Part shown: positions 51,310 to 61,313 of the stretch, one piece after another
How the letters are laid out: every line of letters begins with the position of its first letter
Position numbering within the stretch: position 1 is the stretch's first letter
NCBI GenBank assembly: GCA_903832005.1
Contig: CAIKZO010000006.1
Span: forward strand, 55,569-119,568
Direction: 5' to 3'
DNA from: Enhydrobacter aerosaccus
Lineage (GTDB): Bacteria > Pseudomonadota > Alphaproteobacteria > Reyranellales > Reyranellaceae
Length of the DNA stretch: 64,000 nt
Translations under genes and position numbers: made by a program
Notes under the pieces: generated by a model
Database searches by the model: none
Seen by the model: the letters and a program-made list of their open reading frames with translations, nothing else
What the model was told of the DNA's origin: nothing

Positions 51310-52182
51310 CTACTCAGCCGCAGCCTTGCGGCCGGCCCCCTGATGAACCTGGTTGCGCGCCAGCCATTCACCCATGGCCTGCTCCATGGTCATGAACACC
51401 GCGCCATCCTCCATCAGCTTCTGGATCAGTCGCTCCAGCATCATCATGCGATGGCCGCGGCCGATCACGTGCGGATGGAAAGTGTAGGTCAGGATGCCGA
51501 AGTCCGGCTGCACGCGCGTCATGTAGGTATAGTCGTCGACGAAGTTCTCGAGCACGGCCGTCGCGTTCATCAGGCCAGCCTGGATCGAGCCGTTCGGATT
51601 GCGCATGTATTCGAAGTGCGGGAAATCGTCGAGCGACCAGCTGATCGGCATTTCGAGCAGCGGCGTCGTGCGGCCGCGCACCATCGGCTTCATCAGTTCG
51701 ACGACGTCGCCCTGGCGGGCATAGTAGCAATCGTAGTCATGGCCCATCAGTGAGCTGTCGTACTTGATGCCGTGCTTCAGCAGCAGCTCGATCGAATTGG
51801 GCGAGAGATCCCAGGCCGGCGAGCGATAGCCACGCGCCAGTCTGCCGCTGATGCGCTTGATCGATTCGTTGCCGCGCACGATCTCTTCTTCCTCCTCGTC
51901 GCGTTCCATCGTCACCGGCAGGCGGTGCGTCCAGCCGTGATGGGCAAGCTCATGACCGGCTTCGACGTAGGGCATCACCGCTTCCGGCGTCGTGTCGATC
52001 GTGTGGCCAGGCGTGAAGAAAGTGCCCTTGATGTCGTACTTCTTCATCAGGGCGACCAAGCGCGGGATCACGATCGTGTCGTATTCCCCGCGCGAGATCA
52101 CCGTCGGCGAAGTAAGGCCGCGGGCGATGAAGCCCGACATGTGGTCATGATCGAAGGTGAGACAGACGATATGGCGCGACAT
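51310..52182 (-). CDS. Polysaccharide deacetylase family protein (PuuE-like)
   Basis: 290-residue NodB-fold metal-dependent deacetylase. Motif 1 TFDHD and motif 2 His-x3-His in HHGWTH supply the metal ligands; the strand YRSPAWDLSPNS is also typical. Sequence style (YDSSLMGHDYDCYYARQG, FHPHVIGRGHRM) is that of cytoplasmic amidase-like members such as allantoinase PuuE rather than secreted chitin deacetylases; no signal peptide. May hydrolyse an amide of a small nitrogen compound. Followed by the PEP-mutase-type gene upstream on the same strand. Confidence 0.87.
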   Translation of the reverse strand: MSRHIVCLTFDHDHMSGFIARGLTSPTVISRGEYDTIVIPRLVALMKKYDIKGTFFTPGHTIDTTPEAVMPYVEAGHELAHHGWTHRLPVTMERDEEEEEIVRGNESIKRISGRLARGYRSPAWDLSPNSIELLLKHGIKYDSSLMGHDYDCYYARQGDVVELMKPMVRGRTTPLLEMPISWSLDDFPHFEYMRNPNGSIQAGLMNATAVLENFVDDYTYMTRVQPDFGILTYTFHPHVIGRGHRMMMLERLIQKLMEDGAVFMTMEQAMGEWLARNQVHQGAGRKAAAE

Positions 52183-52199
52183 GTCGGGGATCCTCTCGG

Positions 52200-53063
52200 T
52201 TAGGCCTTCACGATGAACGGCTTGGCCTGCGCGTCGTACTCGGCATAGCCTAGGGTTGCGCGCAGTTCCGGCGGCGGCAGGGCGGTCTTGGCTTCCGCGT
52301 CACCGGCCTTCAGCGCCGCGAGGCCTGCCTTGATGCCGGCCGCGACCGGCGAGAGCATGCCCGTGGGATAGGTGCCGATCTTGAAGCCGAGCTTCAGCGC
52401 CTCGGTCTGCGATGGGCAGGCGCGCGGCGCGCCCGGCGACAGCACGGCAAACGACGGCCGGCCACCGGCGGCGGCAACGGCGCGCTTCACTTCGTCATCG
52501 TCGGCGGGCGAATCGAGGAACAGGATGTCGGCGCCTTCTTTCACATACATCTCGATACGCGCGACGGCCTCGTCGATGCCCTGAGTCGGGCGGCAGTCGG
52601 TGCGCGCCAGCACGCAGATGCCGGATTCCTTGGCGGCCTCGACGGCAGCGCGGATCTTCATCTGCGCCTCGTCGCGCGACAGGCAGGGCTTGCCGGCAGC
52701 GGTGAGCGCGCGCGGCGTGATCTTGTCCTCGATCAGCACGGCGGCAGCGCCGGCGCGGCCATAGGCGCGCACGGTGCGCTGGACGTTCATCGCATTGCCA
52801 TAGCCGTGATCGCCGTCGGCCAGCACCAGAAGGTCGGGCGCCGCGGCATGGACCATGTTGAAGGAATCGAACATTTCGCCGAACGAGATGAGATCGAGAT
52901 CGGGACCGCCCAGTCGGCTGGCCGCGACACAGGAACCCGAGAGGAAGGCCGTCTTGAAGCCCGCTGCCGCCGTCAGTTTGGCGGTCAGCCCGTCCCAAAC
53001 CGCCGGCATCACGACAAGACCGGGTTCTTTCAGATGGGCACGCAGGCGCTCGGGGGCGTTCAT
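52200..53063 (-). CDS. Isocitrate lyase/PEP mutase-family protein
   Basis: 287-residue TIM-barrel enzyme. The metal site reads LADGDHGYGN (DADTGYGN in most relatives) and IEDK; ARTDCR follows. The gating loop has no KKCGH motif, so the catalytic cysteine of isocitrate and methylisocitrate lyases is absent and an oxaloacetate decarboxylase, dimethylmalate lyase or phosphonopyruvate-type role is more likely. ATG 53063; same strand and 17 bases from the deacetylase, so cotranscribed. Confidence 0.87.
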   Translation of the reverse strand: MNAPERLRAHLKEPGLVVMPAVWDGLTAKLTAAAGFKTAFLSGSCVAASRLGGPDLDLISFGEMFDSFNMVHAAAPDLLVLADGDHGYGNAMNVQRTVRAYGRAGAAAVLIEDKITPRALTAAGKPCLSRDEAQMKIRAAVEAAKESGICVLARTDCRPTQGIDEAVARIEMYVKEGADILFLDSPADDDEVKRAVAAAGGRPSFAVLSPGAPRACPSQTEALKLGFKIGTYPTGMLSPVAAGIKAGLAALKAGDAEAKTALPPPELRATLGYAEYDAQAKPFIVKA

Positions 53064-53156
53064 TAGACGGTTCCTCCAGGATGTTTTCGGCGGGGATAAT
53101 AGCGCTTCGCGGCTTCTTCGCCACACGCTCGCTAGCATGCAATTTGCTACTCTCCT

Positions 53157-54131
53157 GTGGTGATAGCCGTTGCCTCCCGCCTGCTGCTGCGCCGCGCCCT
53201 GTTGGCGGTGCCGCTCGTCTTCGCCGTCGTGGCGTTGACGTTCTTCTTCATCCGGCTGGCGCCCGGCGATCCGGCGCAAATTCTGGCAGGCGACGCTCCG
53301 ACGCCGGAGTTCCTGGCGCAGGTCCGCGCCGAGTACGGGCTCGACCAACCCGTGTGGACGCAGTTCCTCGCCTTCCTGGCCAAGGCGCTCACCGGCGACT
53401 TCGGCACCTCGCTCTATTCCAAGCAGCCGGTGTTTGCCGTCATCCTCGAGCGCTTTCCCGCGACCGTGCTAATGACCGGCACGGCGATGATCGTGGCCTC
53501 GATCGTCGGCATCCTGGTCGGCGTCGCCTCGGCCAAGCGCGCCGGCTCGCACGCCGACACATTGATAAGCAGCGCCTCGCTGTTGGGCTATTCGATGCCG
53601 GGCTTCTGGGTCGGCCAGTTGCTGGTGCTGCTGTTCTCGGTCTCGCTCGACTGGTTTCCCGCCACCGGCATGGAGGCCGCGCGCGCCAGCTACACGGGCT
53701 GGCGCCATATCCAGGACGTCGCCTGGCACATGGTGCTGCCGGTGACGACCTTGGCCCTCTTCCTGCTGACCATGATCGCGCGCTTCACCCGCGCCGCGAT
53801 GATCGACGCACTCGACCAGGACTATGTACTGGTAGCTGAAGCCAAGGGCGCGTCGCGCAACCGCATCCTCTGGCACCACGCCTTCCGCAACGCCTGCGTG
53901 ACGACGATCACCGTGATCGGCCTGGAGTTCGGCGCGGTGCTGGCCGGCGCCGTCGTGGTCGAGATCGTGTTCGGCTGGCCTGGCCTGGGCCGCCTGTTCT
54001 ACGACGCGATCTACCGACGCGACTTTCCGCTGCTCACCGGCGCCTTCATGTTCTCCTCGCTGATCGTGATCGGGGTGAACATGGTGTCGGACGTGGCCTG
54101 CGCCCTGCTCGATCCGCGGATCCGGCGATGA
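53157..54131 (+). CDS. ABC peptide transporter permease, DppB type
   Basis: 324-residue permease of the oligopeptide/nickel importer family: N-terminal helix, the periplasmic LAPGDPAQILAG segment, five more helices and the loop RAAMIDALDQDYVLVAEAKG that binds the ATPases. GTG GTG start at 53157/53160. First of a four-gene run (DppB, C, D, F) with overlaps of four bases; the likely binding protein is encoded at 61314. Confidence 0.93.
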   Translation: MVIAVASRLLLRRALLAVPLVFAVVALTFFFIRLAPGDPAQILAGDAPTPEFLAQVRAEYGLDQPVWTQFLAFLAKALTGDFGTSLYSKQPVFAVILERFPATVLMTGTAMIVASIVGILVGVASAKRAGSHADTLISSASLLGYSMPGFWVGQLLVLLFSVSLDWFPATGMEAARASYTGWRHIQDVAWHMVLPVTTLALFLLTMIARFTRAAMIDALDQDYVLVAEAKGASRNRILWHHAFRNACVTTITVIGLEFGAVLAGAVVVEIVFGWPGLGRLFYDAIYRRDFPLLTGAFMFSSLIVIGVNMVSDVACALLDPRIRR

Positions 54132-54994
54132 AGACCGCGGCAACGCTTCCCACCCCCTGGTTCGCGCCGGCCTGGCTCGTGCGCTTTCTGCGCTCGCCGA
54201 TCTCAACAGTCGTGGGCAGCCTGCTGGTTCTCGTGGTCGTCGCGGGCGTGATCCTGGCGCCCCTGATCACGCACGCCGATCCGATGGCACTCAGCTCCGA
54301 CACCTTGCTGGAACCCGCATGGGCACATCCGATGGGCACCGACGATCTCGGCCGCGACGAGCTGGCGCGCGTGCTCTACGGCGGCCGCGCCTCGCTGGTG
54401 ATCGGCCTGTTCAGCGCCCTACTCAGCGTCATCCTCGGCATGACCATCGGCATGGTCGCGGGCTTCTTCGGCGGCGCGATCGACGAGACGTTGATGCGCA
54501 TCACCGAAGCGTTCCAGATCCTGCCCAAGCTGCTGGTCGCCGTGGTCGTGGTGTCGCTGATCGGCAGCGGCCTCACCAACGAGGTGCTGGTGATCGGGCT
54601 CCTGAGCTGGCCCGCGACCGCGCGCGTGATCCGCGGCAGGGTGCAGGTGATCCGGCATGAGGAGTTCATTGCCGCGGCGGAGATGTCCGGCGCCTCGTGG
54701 CTACGCGTGCTCGTGCGTCACGTGGCCCCCAATGTCGTTTCTTTCCTGCTGGTCAGCGCCTCTCTGCAGGTCGCTTCGGCAATCATGTCTGAGTCGTTCC
54801 TGAGTTTTCTCGGGCTCGGCGATCCCGCGCATCCGAGCTGGGGCCTTCTACTGCAACAGGGCCAGCTTTTCCTGAGCGATGCGTGGTGGCTCACGACCTT
54901 CCCCGGCATCGCGCTGGCCATGACGATCCTGGGGCTCAACCTGTTGGGCGATGGCGTGAGCGGCAGCCGCATCGTTGCCGGATCGCGTCGATGA
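54128..54994 (+). CDS. ABC peptide transporter permease, DppC type
   Basis: 288-residue second permease with the OppC N-terminal domain (FLRSPISTVVGSLLVL), the HPMGTDDLGRDELARVLYG motif and the ATPase-contact loop EEFIAAAEMSGASWLRV. ATG overlaps the DppB stop as ATGA. Confidence 0.94.
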   Translation: MKTAATLPTPWFAPAWLVRFLRSPISTVVGSLLVLVVVAGVILAPLITHADPMALSSDTLLEPAWAHPMGTDDLGRDELARVLYGGRASLVIGLFSALLSVILGMTIGMVAGFFGGAIDETLMRITEAFQILPKLLVAVVVVSLIGSGLTNEVLVIGLLSWPATARVIRGRVQVIRHEEFIAAAEMSGASWLRVLVRHVAPNVVSFLLVSASLQVASAIMSESFLSFLGLGDPAHPSWGLLLQQGQLFLSDAWWLTTFPGIALAMTILGLNLLGDGVSGSRIVAGSRR

Positions 54995-55004
54995 GTTCAC
55001 GCCG

Positions 55005-55942
55005 ATGAGCGAGCCAGTACTGTCGATACGCGACCTGCACGTCTCCTTCCCGACCGCGACCGTCGTGCAGGGGGTGAGTTTCGACGTGATGCCGGGCGAG
55101 ATCGTGGGCGTCGTGGGCGAATCGGGTTCAGGCAAGTCGATGACAGCCCGTTCGGTGTTGCGGCTCCTGCCCAAGAGCGCGCGGCTGGGCGGCAGCATCC
55201 GCTTTCGCGGCCAGGAAGTGCTCGACATGTCGCCTGCCGATATTCGCGCGATGCGCGGCGCGCTGGTCTCGATGGTGTTCCAGGATCCGATGACGTCGTT
55301 CAATCCAGTGCTGCGCATCGGCGACCAGATCGCCGAAGCCATGACCTTGCACGGCCAGAAGGACCGCAAGACTTTGAGCGACCGCGTGGCGTCGCTGCTG
55401 GCCTCCGTCGGCATCGGCAATCCGAAGGCGCGGGCACGCGCCTATCCGCACGAATTCTCCGGCGGCATGCGCCAGCGCGCGCTCACCGCCATGGCCGTGG
55501 CCAACGGCCCCGCTCTCCTGATCGCCGATGAGCCCACGACCGCGCTCGATGTCACCGTGCAGGATCAGATCCTGCAGCTGATGCGCGACCTCAATGCGAC
55601 GTCGGGCACCGCGATCCTGCTGATCACCCACAACATCGCCGTCGTCGCGAGCCTCTGTCGGCGGCTGATCGTGATGTATGCCGGCCGCGTCGTCGAAGAC
55701 GGGCCGACCGACGAGGTGCTGACCGCACCGCGCCACCCCTACACCTGGTCGCTGCTGCAATCGGTGCCGCGGCTCGATCGCGCGACGGGACGGCTGGTCG
55801 CCATCAAGGGCCAGCCGCCCGATCCCGCCGAGCCGTTGGCGGGCTGCAAGTTCCATCCGCGCTGCCCCTGGGTCGAGGAGCGCTGCACGCGCGACGAGCC
55901 ACCGCTCGAAGACGGCGTGCGCTGCTGGGTACGGCCTGCGCT

Positions 55943-55946
<4 letters not shown>
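55005..55946 (+). CDS. ABC peptide transporter ATP-binding protein, DppD type
   Basis: 313-residue ATPase: Walker [10 protein letters not shown]-loop [11 protein letters not shown], signature FSGGMRQR, Walker [14 protein letters not shown]-loop THN. The C-terminal oligopeptide-type extension has the Cys motif [14 protein letters not shown], which holds a Fe-S cluster or metal in OppD/F relatives. ATG 55005 is preferred; TTG 54975 would add ten residues. Confidence 0.93.
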
Positions 55947-56877
<931 letters not shown>

Positions 56878-56881
<4 letters not shown>

Positions 56882-57888
56882 AGCGACCCGCCGCGCTGAA
56901 GCACGGCGCATTGTTCGAGCACCCAGGCCTTCCTCTCATCGAACACCGACGCCGGACGGTTGAGTTCGGGGCGCTGGTGGAACCAGCCGATGGTCGCCAT
57001 CCACCGGATCAATCGAAACGTCGGGATCAAGTTCAGCGCCTCGTCGGGAACCGGCCGCGTAGCGCGATACCCCTTGAGAAAGGCTTGCTCGATCTCCGCC
57101 GCGTTCGGCTTGGTCTGCCAGCCCGTGAGAGCGGTGGCGATGTCGTATTGATGCCAGCCATAACCGGTGTCATCGAAGTCGATAACGGTCAGCCGGTTGC
57201 CATCGACCAGGATATTGCCCGGGTGCATGTCGGCATGGATCAGACTGTAGGTGGAAGCGTCGTGACTGAGCCCGCTCAACGTCTCGTACATGCGTCCGCG
57301 GACGTCGTGCAACAGCTGGCGCTCGGCAGCCGACAGCACGCGATGTTCCCAGAACGGGCCCCAATGCGGCGCGTCGCCCATCAAGCCGTCGGCGTCGAGC
57401 GCGTGACGTGTGAATCCTGCCGGCGGGCGCCAGGCACTTGATTGATTGTGCATCGAGGCCGTGATGGCGCCGAGTTGCCCGAAGTAGTTCTCGACCACGT
57501 TCTGATCGGCTGCTTCGGCGAGGACGCCAGAGAGAAGGCGGCCTTCGGTCCAACGTGCGAGGCCCACGAACCTTTGCTCGCCCATGTCTGGAATCGCCAC
57601 GGGCACGTAGTACCGGCCATCGCACGCCGCCACTGCTGTGGGCACATCGACACCGACATCGGCCAGAGCGCGGATCCATACGCGTTCGGAGTCCAGCTCT
57701 TCGAGCGTGTGATAGCCCGGCCGATGCAGGCGCAAGACATAGGCCTGACCGTCGCGACCGTCGGTCACCTTGAACGTGACGTTCTCAGAGAGCGATACCA
57801 GGCTGAGGTTCTCGGGCTCGATCGGAAAGTCTTTCAGCGCGGCCCGGGCGGCCGGCGCGAATGTCCGATCGACCGTCTCGTTATCCAT
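56878..57888 (-). CDS. Aminoglycoside-phosphotransferase-fold kinase, hydroxylysine-kinase-like
   Basis: 336-residue cytoplasmic kinase of the APH/choline kinase fold. ATP-lobe start FPIEPENLSLVSLSENVTFKV, catalytic loop HADMHPGNILVDG and metal motif VIDFDDTGYGWHQYD. It overlaps the class III PLP enzyme gene by eight bases and both are on the minus strand. That pairing, together with the PLP enzyme's character, matches hydroxylysine kinase plus phospho-lyase. The substrate here may be hydroxylysine, ethanolamine or another amino alcohol. Confidence 0.82.
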
Positions 57889-59164
57889 CCAGTTCGACCA
57901 TCGTAGCGTCGAAGGCCACGAGGAACTCCTCGGCGTGGCTCTTCGCGAAGACCAGCGGCGGCCGGATCTTCACGACATTCCGGTAAGCGCCGGCATTGCT
58001 GGTCAGGAAGCCCTTGTCCTTCAGCCGGTTGATGATCTCGACAGCCCGATCGGCATCGGGTGTGCGCGCGGCATCGGTCTTGACGATCTCGACGCCGATG
58101 AAAAGTCCGTGGCCGCGCACGTCGGCGATCGAGACGAACCGCCCCTTACGCTCAGCCAGCGCCGATTTCAGGAACGCGCCCACCGTGGCCACGTTGGCGG
58201 CCAGACCTTCGCGCTCGATGACATCGACCACGGCCATGCCGACCGCCGCCTGAAGAGGACTTGAGGCAAAAGTATTGAAATAGCGTGTCGTGGCGCGGAA
58301 GCCCTCGACCAGCTTGCGGCTCGCGGCGGTCGCCGCCAGCGGCAGACCGTTACCCATCGGCTTGCCGGTCACGACGATGTCGGGCGTGAAGCCCAGGACG
58401 TCGTAGCCCCACCAGCGGCCGGTGCGGCAGTAGCCGGCCTGGACCTCGTCGGCAATCACCAAGCCACCGGCGGCGTGCACGATCTCGGCGGCGCGCGCCA
58501 TGAAGCCGTGCGGCACGTCCGGCAGTCCTTCGTTGGCGAAGATCGAGCACACGATCAGCCCGGCGAATCCCGTGCCGTCTTCTTCCAGGCCGCGAATCGC
58601 CCCGCGCAGGCGGGCGAGATAGGCTTCGGCGAGATCAGCTTCGCTGGCGCCCGGCACGAGCGGACGGAGCTTCTCGGGGAACGGGATGGCGCGGACGTCA
58701 CCCTTGGCGTTGCTGATGTCGCCAATGCGCGTCAGCTTGCCGATCGCAGCACTATTGCCGTGGTAAGTCGCATTGGTGCAGACGATGCCGCTCTTGCCCG
58801 TCGCCAGCCGCGCCATACGCAGAGCGACCTCATTGGCCTCCGTACCGGAGCAGCTGAAGATCACGCTTTCGATCTGCGGCCCATGCAGCGCCGCCAGGCG
58901 CTCGGCAAAGGCAACGATGCCCTCGTGAAGATAGCGGCTGTGGACGTTGAGCGTGCCCTGCTGGCGCGCCATCGCCTCCACCACGTGGGGATTAGCATGA
59001 CCGACGCAGGGCACGTTGTTGTACATGTCGACGTAACGACGGCCGTCGACATCGAACAATTCCACGCCTTCGCCCCGCACGATGTGCAGGGGCGTGTTGT
59101 AGAACAACGGCGCACCGGCGCCGAAAGCTCGGTCACGTCGCGCAGCAAGTGTCTCGGAACTCAT
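57881..59164 (-). CDS. Class III PLP enzyme, phospho-lyase (AGXT2L)-like
   Basis: 427-residue fold-I PLP enzyme; PLP lysine in VVTGKPMGNGLP, with ADEVQAGYCRTG before it. The N-terminal third (YVDMYNNVPCVGHANP, TLNVHSRYLHEGIVAFAERL) follows the pattern of ethanolamine-phosphate and 5-phosphohydroxylysine phospho-lyases, which release ammonia and phosphate instead of transaminating. Start ATG 59164. Downstream kinase gene overlaps it by eight bases, giving a phosphorylate-then-eliminate module beside a peptide importer. Confidence 0.82.
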   Translation of the reverse strand: MSSETLAARRDRAFGAGAPLFYNTPLHIVRGEGVELFDVDGRRYVDMYNNVPCVGHANPHVVEAMARQQGTLNVHSRYLHEGIVAFAERLAALHGPQIESVIFSCSGTEANEVALRMARLATGKSGIVCTNATYHGNSAAIGKLTRIGDISNAKGDVRAIPFPEKLRPLVPGASEADLAEAYLARLRGAIRGLEEDGTGFAGLIVCSIFANEGLPDVPHGFMARAAEIVHAAGGLVIADEVQAGYCRTGRWWGYDVLGFTPDIVVTGKPMGNGLPLAATAASRKLVEGFRATTRYFNTFASSPLQAAVGMAVVDVIEREGLAANVATVGAFLKSALAERKGRFVSIADVRGHGLFIGVEIVKTDAARTPDADRAVEIINRLKDKGFLTSNAGAYRNVVKIRPPLVFAKSHAEEFLVAFDATMVELDG

Positions 59165-59221
59165 GATCGGCCTTTCGTTTGCATCGACGACAGGCAACCA
59201 TAGCATCGCCGGAGCGGGAGA

Positions 59222-60340
59222 CTACTTCCTTACGCAGGCGATCGCCGCGACGGCAAGACAGGCCGCCGACACCGCGTAGATCCAGAAAGACGGCACGATC
59301 GGCAGGAGCAAGCCGGCCGCCATCGGCCCCGTGCCCGCGCCGATGTCGCGCCAGACCGCGCGCGCGGCGAGCGCCTGGACACGGCCGGGCCCTGGCGTGC
59401 GCCGGACGACGATCGGCGCAATCAGCGGGAGCTGCAGCGCCCGCAGGACCACGATCGCGGCGGCGCCGCCGAAGATCCAGCCCGCACCGAAACCCACCAA
59501 CACGACGGTGGTCATGAGCGACAGCATGACCAGCAACCGTTCCGCGCCCAGCCGCTCAGCCATGTGGCCGCCCATCGGCGACAGCACGATCTCGCAGAAA
59601 TAGCGCAGCGCCATCAGCAGGGCCGCCGCCATCACCGCGCCGCCCGGCATCAGGTCCTTGCCGAGATAGCCAAGCCCGACCACGAATAGCCCATCCAGCG
59701 TGAAGCCCTCGAGGAACGACCAGACGTCGAGGCTGGTGGGCAGTTGCAGCTTGCGCGAGTTCACGACGACGTGGGGTACGGCTGGCAGGCGACGGGTCGC
59801 CAGCAGGCCCAGCAGCGCCACCGCTGTCAGCACCAAGAAGATCGCGCGCGGTCCGAGCTGAAGCTGCTCAGCCAACAGGGCGCCGAGCGGTAGCGCCACG
59901 GTCGGGCCCAGCGCAATGATGGCGCGCGAGCGGCCGTTGCGACGTGCCGCGCCCTGCGCCTCCGCCGTCGCCATCGCGAGCGTCGAGAGATTGAGGGCGG
60001 CGAACGCTAGGCCCCACAGGAGCCGCATGGGCAACAGCAGCCAGACTCCCGAGAGCGTGGCATAGCCCAGCGACGCGATCGCCGAGGCGATCACCGCCAG
60101 CGTGTCGATCGGCCGGTCGCCACGGCGGGAATAGAAGCGTGCCACGAAGCCGTAGCCCACGATGCGCACCAGCCGGTTGGCCGCCAGCAGCAGGCCGACC
60201 TCGAAGAGGCTGACGCCGAACTGCGGCGCGAACATCGGCAGCAGGAGATAGAGGCAGGTGTCGGAGGGCAGCGTCACCGCCAGCGCAATCGCCGAATGAC
60301 GGGCGGCGAGATCGGCCGGTGATGGGGACGCAACGCTCAT
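59222..60340 (-). CDS. MFS transporter
   Basis: 372 residues with about 12 helices; N-terminal half DTCLYLLLPMFAPQFGVSLFEVG and the loop RFYSRRGDRPID resemble small sugar/drug carriers. ATG 60340 gives the normal cytoplasmic start; the frame continues upstream over the operator. Same strand as the phospho-lyase gene and divergent from LysR, so it may export or import a metabolite of that module. Confidence 0.87.
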   Translation of the reverse strand: MSVASPSPADLAARHSAIALAVTLPSDTCLYLLLPMFAPQFGVSLFEVGLLLAANRLVRIVGYGFVARFYSRRGDRPIDTLAVIASAIASLGYATLSGVWLLLPMRLLWGLAFAALNLSTLAMATAEAQGAARRNGRSRAIIALGPTVALPLGALLAEQLQLGPRAIFLVLTAVALLGLLATRRLPAVPHVVVNSRKLQLPTSLDVWSFLEGFTLDGLFVVGLGYLGKDLMPGGAVMAAALLMALRYFCEIVLSPMGGHMAERLGAERLLVMLSLMTTVVLVGFGAGWIFGGAAAIVVLRALQLPLIAPIVVRRTPGPGRVQALAARAVWRDIGAGTGPMAAGLLLPIVPSFWIYAVSAACLAVAAIACVRK

Positions 60341-60399
60341 GACGGCGGCATCCTTGGTCTTGTTACGGTTTGGTGACAAACGATGTGATTTCGGCAAGC

Positions 60400-60418
60400 G
60401 TGTGATAAAAACTCACAC
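60400..60418. promoter_or_regulatory. Palindrome GTGTGA-N7-TCACAC, LysR operator
   Basis: Perfect 6-base arms around TAAAAAC, ending at the base before the LysR ATG (60419) and 60 bases from the MFS start. Fits LysR-type sites (T-N11-A). Binding here would block its own translation start region or transcription. Confidence 0.6.
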
Positions 60419-61303
60419 ATGGTTTCGGTCAAACTCCCGCCCCTCAACGCACTGCGCGCTTTCCTGGTCGCCGCCCGGCACCAGAGCTTTTCGCGCGCGG
60501 CGGTGGAGCTGAACGTCACGCACGGCGCGGTCAGCCGGCAGGTGCGCGGGCTGGAGGAGTTCCTGGGCGTGGCGCTCTTCGAGCGGCAGGTCCGCAAAGT
60601 GGTGCTGACCGCTGACGGCCAGCAGCTCTTCGCCGAGACCAACCCTGCCATGGAGCAGATTGGCGCTGCCGCCCGATCGCTCATGGTGCGGGCACCGACG
60701 CGCGCGGTGCGGGTCAATGCGCGGCCGTCGTTCACCGTGCGCTGGCTGATCCCACGCCTGCCGGATTTCGTGGCACATCATCCCGGCATCGAGCCGCAGC
60801 TCTTCACCACGCTCCTACCGCCGGAAAAAGCCCCCGAGCCGTTCGACATCGCGATCCGCCGCGGCGTCAAAGGCTGGCCCTCCGCGGTCGAGGCGCAGCC
60901 CTTCTTCGAGGACGAATTGGTGGTCGTCGCGGCCCCGTCCCTGCTGAAGACCAGGCCGATCGCCGATGCCAGGGCGCTCGGCCAACACGCGCTACTCGTC
61001 TGCAAGACGCGCAAGGAGGACTGGGACGATTGGAAGGCGCATGTCGGCCTACCGCGGCTCAGGCCAGCGCGGCGGCTACAACTCGATCACAGTCACATCG
61101 TGCTGCAGGCCGCAGTGGATGGGCTGGGCTTCGCGATCACGGCGGCATCGCTGCTCGGCACCGACGTGGCGCAAGGGCGGCTGGTCTGTCCGCTGCCCGA
61201 CCTGCGCATGCCCTTGCCCCCGATGTACTACGGCTGCGCACCGGGCGTCGGCCGCGAGACTCGTCTCTTCGCCGAGTGGCTCGATCAGCAGGCCGCGGGC
61301 TGA
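60419..61303 (+). CDS. LysR family transcriptional regulator (GcvA-like)
   Basis: 294-residue regulator with a winged helix-turn-helix (NALRAFLVAARHQSFSRAAV, THGAVSRQVRGLEEFLG) and effector domain starting VNARPSFTVRWLIPRLPDF, the pattern of the GcvA/TrpI/AmpR branch. Divergent from the MFS gene and next to the peptide-binding protein gene. Probable controller of the kinase/phospho-lyase/MFS unit. Confidence 0.92.
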   Translation: MVSVKLPPLNALRAFLVAARHQSFSRAAVELNVTHGAVSRQVRGLEEFLGVALFERQVRKVVLTADGQQLFAETNPAMEQIGAAARSLMVRAPTRAVRVNARPSFTVRWLIPRLPDFVAHHPGIEPQLFTTLLPPEKAPEPFDIAIRRGVKGWPSAVEAQPFFEDELVVVAAPSLLKTRPIADARALGQHALLVCKTRKEDWDDWKAHVGLPRLRPARRLQLDHSHIVLQAAVDGLGFAITAASLLGTDVAQGRLVCPLPDLRMPLPPMYYGCAPGVGRETRLFAEWLDQQAAG

Positions 61304-61313
61304 CCCGAAGGGT

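Noticed and set aside
53133..53148. TAGCATG-N4-TTGCT before dppB, like a sigma-54 site
   Set aside because: The -24 GG is AG, and the start of transcription would fall at or after the start codon.
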